From assembly GCA_965555375.1 (NCBI GenBank), contig CBEWDL010000180.1:1-5556 (forward strand): 5,556 nt of DNA. The letters run 5' to 3'. Below, piece after piece: positions 3,900 to 5,556 of this stretch. Source of the stretch: CBDVBL01 sp965555375. GTDB taxonomy: Bacteria; Zixibacteria; MSB-5A5; UBA10806. A model generated the notes under the pieces. That model was not told where the DNA came from, ran no database searches, and worked only from the letters and a program-made list of their open reading frames with translations. The position numbers were made by a program, and so were the translations under genes. The first letter of the stretch is position 1, and each line of letters begins with the position of its first letter.

Positions 3900-5288
3900 C
3901 TAATAGGCGTTTGGGCTTTTGAGAATGTCCCGGATGGTTAGAAGCATTATCTTTATATCGAACACCAAAGACCAATTCTCGACATAATAAAGGTCATATC
4001 TTGTCCTTTCGGTAATCGAGGTATCACCGCGGAAGCCATTGACCTGGGCCCAGCCGGTTACACCCGATTTAACCTTATGTCGCTGAAAATACCGGGGGAT
4101 ATCGTCTTTGAACCTCTCCACATATCCCGGCTGTTCCGGCCTCGGCCCCACCAGCGACATCTGGCCGATGAATACGTTGAAAAGTTGCGGTAACTCATCA
4201 AGGCTGTATTTGCGTATGAATTCCCCGACCCTTGTCCGGCGGGGATCGTCCTTTACAGTCCAGCCTGTGCCGCTGGCATTGTTCTGGTCGTGCGCCATGG
4301 AGCGGAATTTCAGCATGTTGAATTCCAGCCCGTTGCGGCCGACCCGGCGCTGTTTGAAGAGGATAGGACCTCTCGAATCAAACTTAACCGCTATTCCGAT
4401 TGCAGCTAACAGAGGAGAAAAAAGAACGATCGCCAGGCCGGAAAAGACGAAGTCAAACAACCGTTTTACCAGACGCGCATAACCCTCTATGGGGGTTCGT
4501 CCCCAACGTACAACCGGAATCCCCTCGATCTGGCCCGCCTCAGAATTGAATGTCATGATACCCATGATATCGGGCGAGGTCATATATTCGGTTTTCAGAT
4601 TCTCGCTTTTCATCACGAACTCGGCTATGAAATCGCGGCGATCCGGAGGAAGGTTGAATATGATCAGATCAATCGGTTGTGATCTTATGATATCCTCCAA
4701 TTCATTGATTTTCCCCAGACAGGGGAACTCCATTTCCGTATCGGAAACGAAACCGATCGGTGCGATACCCCAGGCTGGCTGAGCTTTGAGTTTCTCAAAC
4801 AACAAGAGTCCATTTCTGTCATCGCCGACAAATACCGCCCTTTTTACGCCGAGACCGTGTCGAAGCATATAAAGCTCGAAACGATAAATGATTTCTCGAA
4901 ACAGATATAGAATTACGATCCCCAGGATCCAGGCGAATCCCATTACCAGGCGAGAGAAGCTCTCGCCACGATAGAAAAAGGTGGTGGCGATTATAATTAT
5001 GGCCCCCGAACTTACGCCTCGCATTGTTTCCCAGAAGCGATCGAAAGACGATGGCGGGCGACTCCGGTAATGTCCCATTAGACCGAATATAAAAATCCAG
5101 ACAATGCCCACGAAAATAAGCGCCTGCAGATACGGGCTTAGCTCCGGTATGCCCTTGGTGATCGGGAAGACTCTATTGGCGGCGGAGTAAAACCTGATTT
5201 CATAGGCTAAATAGAAACCGACCAGGATACCCAGTGTATCACCGAGTATGTAGATTACCGGCAAAATATATCGAACCTTCGTCCTCAA
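3900..5288 (-). CDS. polyprenyl-phosphate sugar-1-phosphate transferase (WcaJ/WbaP-like initiating enzyme)
   Basis: A 462-residue membrane enzyme that should move a hexose-1-phosphate from a nucleotide sugar to undecaprenyl phosphate, the first step of exopolysaccharide or O-antigen synthesis at the inner membrane. Four hydrophobic helices (about 7-32, 52-71, 92-108, 113-133) precede a Rossmann-like domain (148-260, AVFVGDDRNG). The C-terminal bacterial sugar transferase domain (274-462) has KRLFDF (275-280), a membrane-associated helix (282-303), LFKQRRVGRNG, LKFRSM (326-331), the catalytic Asp-Glu pair in LDELPQLFN (364-365), GPRP (381-384), GVTGWAQVNG (409-418) and RYDLYYVENWS. The length is normal for the long five-helix class. 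The TTG start overlaps the stop of the preceding glycosyltransferase (TTGA), with GAGGAG about 11 bases upstream, so translation is probably coupled. The sugar substrate cannot be told from the sequence. Confidence 0.95.
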   Translation of the reverse strand: MRTKVRYILPVIYILGDTLGILVGFYLAYEIRFYSAANRVFPITKGIPELSPYLQALIFVGIVWIFIFGLMGHYRSRPPSSFDRFWETMRGVSSGAIIIIATTFFYRGESFSRLVMGFAWILGIVILYLFREIIYRFELYMLRHGLGVKRAVFVGDDRNGLLLFEKLKAQPAWGIAPIGFVSDTEMEFPCLGKINELEDIIRSQPIDLIIFNLPPDRRDFIAEFVMKSENLKTEYMTSPDIMGIMTFNSEAGQIEGIPVVRWGRTPIEGYARLVKRLFDFVFSGLAIVLFSPLLAAIGIAVKFDSRGPILFKQRRVGRNGLEFNMLKFRSMAHDQNNASGTGWTVKDDPRRTRVGEFIRKYSLDELPQLFNVFIGQMSLVGPRPEQPGYVERFKDDIPRYFQRHKVKSGVTGWAQVNGFRGDTSITERTRYDLYYVENWSLVFDIKIMLLTIRDILKSPNAY

Positions 5289-5556
5289 TTTGCCAGGCGC
5301 TCCTCAAGCTTGAGTTTTCCCTGCTTCCTGAAAAGACCCACGCCCTCGGTTAGCAATTCATTCATCTGGGCAAAAAAATTCCCCTTCGAGAATCTGGCGG
5401 CGTGCTTGTGAATCTCCCGGGAATCAAAACTTAGAGTTGGAAACACTTTTAATGCCTTCCTGATGTCCTCGACTGTTTGATTCTTAAAGAAAAGGCCGGA
5501 CTTAAATCCGCCGAACCGGTCAATCTCATCTACGAATGGCCCGATGACCGTATCGT
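5285..5556 (-). CDS. glycosyltransferase, GT4-type, C-terminal part (runs off the window)
   Basis: The last 90 residues of a gene that starts beyond the window. The visible part begins DTVIGPFVDEIDRFGG and continues with KSGLFFKNQTVEDIRKAL, FDSREIHKHAARFSKGNF and a Lys/Leu-rich C-terminal helix. This matches the usual end of retaining GT4 (GT-B fold) glycosyltransferases: PVI....GG, then (T/S)G.LF..Q....I..AL, then FD...I..HA..FS...F. That region binds the nucleotide-sugar donor and closes with the C-terminal helix. Its TGA stop overlaps the TTG start of the sugar transferase, so both are in one operon, probably for a surface polysaccharide. Acceptor and donor are unknown, and the first codon in the window is incomplete. 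Confidence 0.85.
   Translation of the reverse strand, partial: DTVIGPFVDEIDRFGGFKSGLFFKNQTVEDIRKALKVFPTLSFDSREIHKHAARFSKGNFFAQMNELLTEGVGLFRKQGKLKLEERLAN

Noticed and set aside
4108..4782. Plus-strand open frames within the sugar transferase gene
   Set aside because: They are antisense to a complete, motif-rich enzyme and their translations show no recognisable domain.

Overview
The window joins the right-hand end of an integrated mobile element (about 1-3150, genes on +) to a chromosomal segment (about 3150-5556, genes on -). The organism looks like an uncultured, Gram-negative-type bacterium. The tRNA genes do not encode CCA, TTG starts are used twice, and there is a polyisoprenyl-phosphate sugar transferase beside a glycosyltransferase. 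A two-helix membrane protein with an FGRTNY...LGAG-type layout resembles proteins I associate with the FCB/Zixibacteria-like lineages. That placement is recall-based and weak.

Region 1 (20-1675) holds three consecutive small genes of 162, 159 and about 154 residues. I recognise no known family in them, but they align with each other almost end to end and appear to be strongly diverged paralogues. Each is followed, 12-25 nt after its stop, by a GC-rich hairpin whose 5' arm carries CCTCCCGGTSG. The layout is therefore a repeated gene-plus-hairpin cassette. In the second and third hairpins the 3' arm ends in a near-perfect Shine-Dalgarno sequence (GGGAGGTGA). A five-codon micro-ORF follows the third.

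Region 2 (1721-3040) is the recombination module. It has a small helix-turn-helix protein (probable excisionase or directionality factor), an intact tyrosine recombinase, and five or six TGGGAC repeats at 10-11 bp spacing directly after the recombinase stop codon, which look like arm-type binding sites. An intrinsic terminator at 3096-3140 faces the other way and stops transcripts arriving from the tRNA genes.

Region 3 (3150-3486) holds tRNA-Asp(GTC), whose 3' end faces the integrase and is the likely integration target. Next come two 80-bp tandem units carrying truncated pseudo-copies of the same tRNA, then tRNA-Val(TAC).

Region 4 (3477-5556) has a small membrane protein gene that ends inside the tRNA-Val gene. 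Upstream of it on the minus strand are a sugar transferase that initiates surface-polysaccharide synthesis and the 3' end of a family-4-type glycosyltransferase, joined by a TTGA stop/start overlap.

The best candidate for something undescribed is the array of diverged paralogues separated by conserved, SD-bearing RNA hairpins next to the integrase. The pseudo-tRNA-Asp tandem repeat at the integration site is second.
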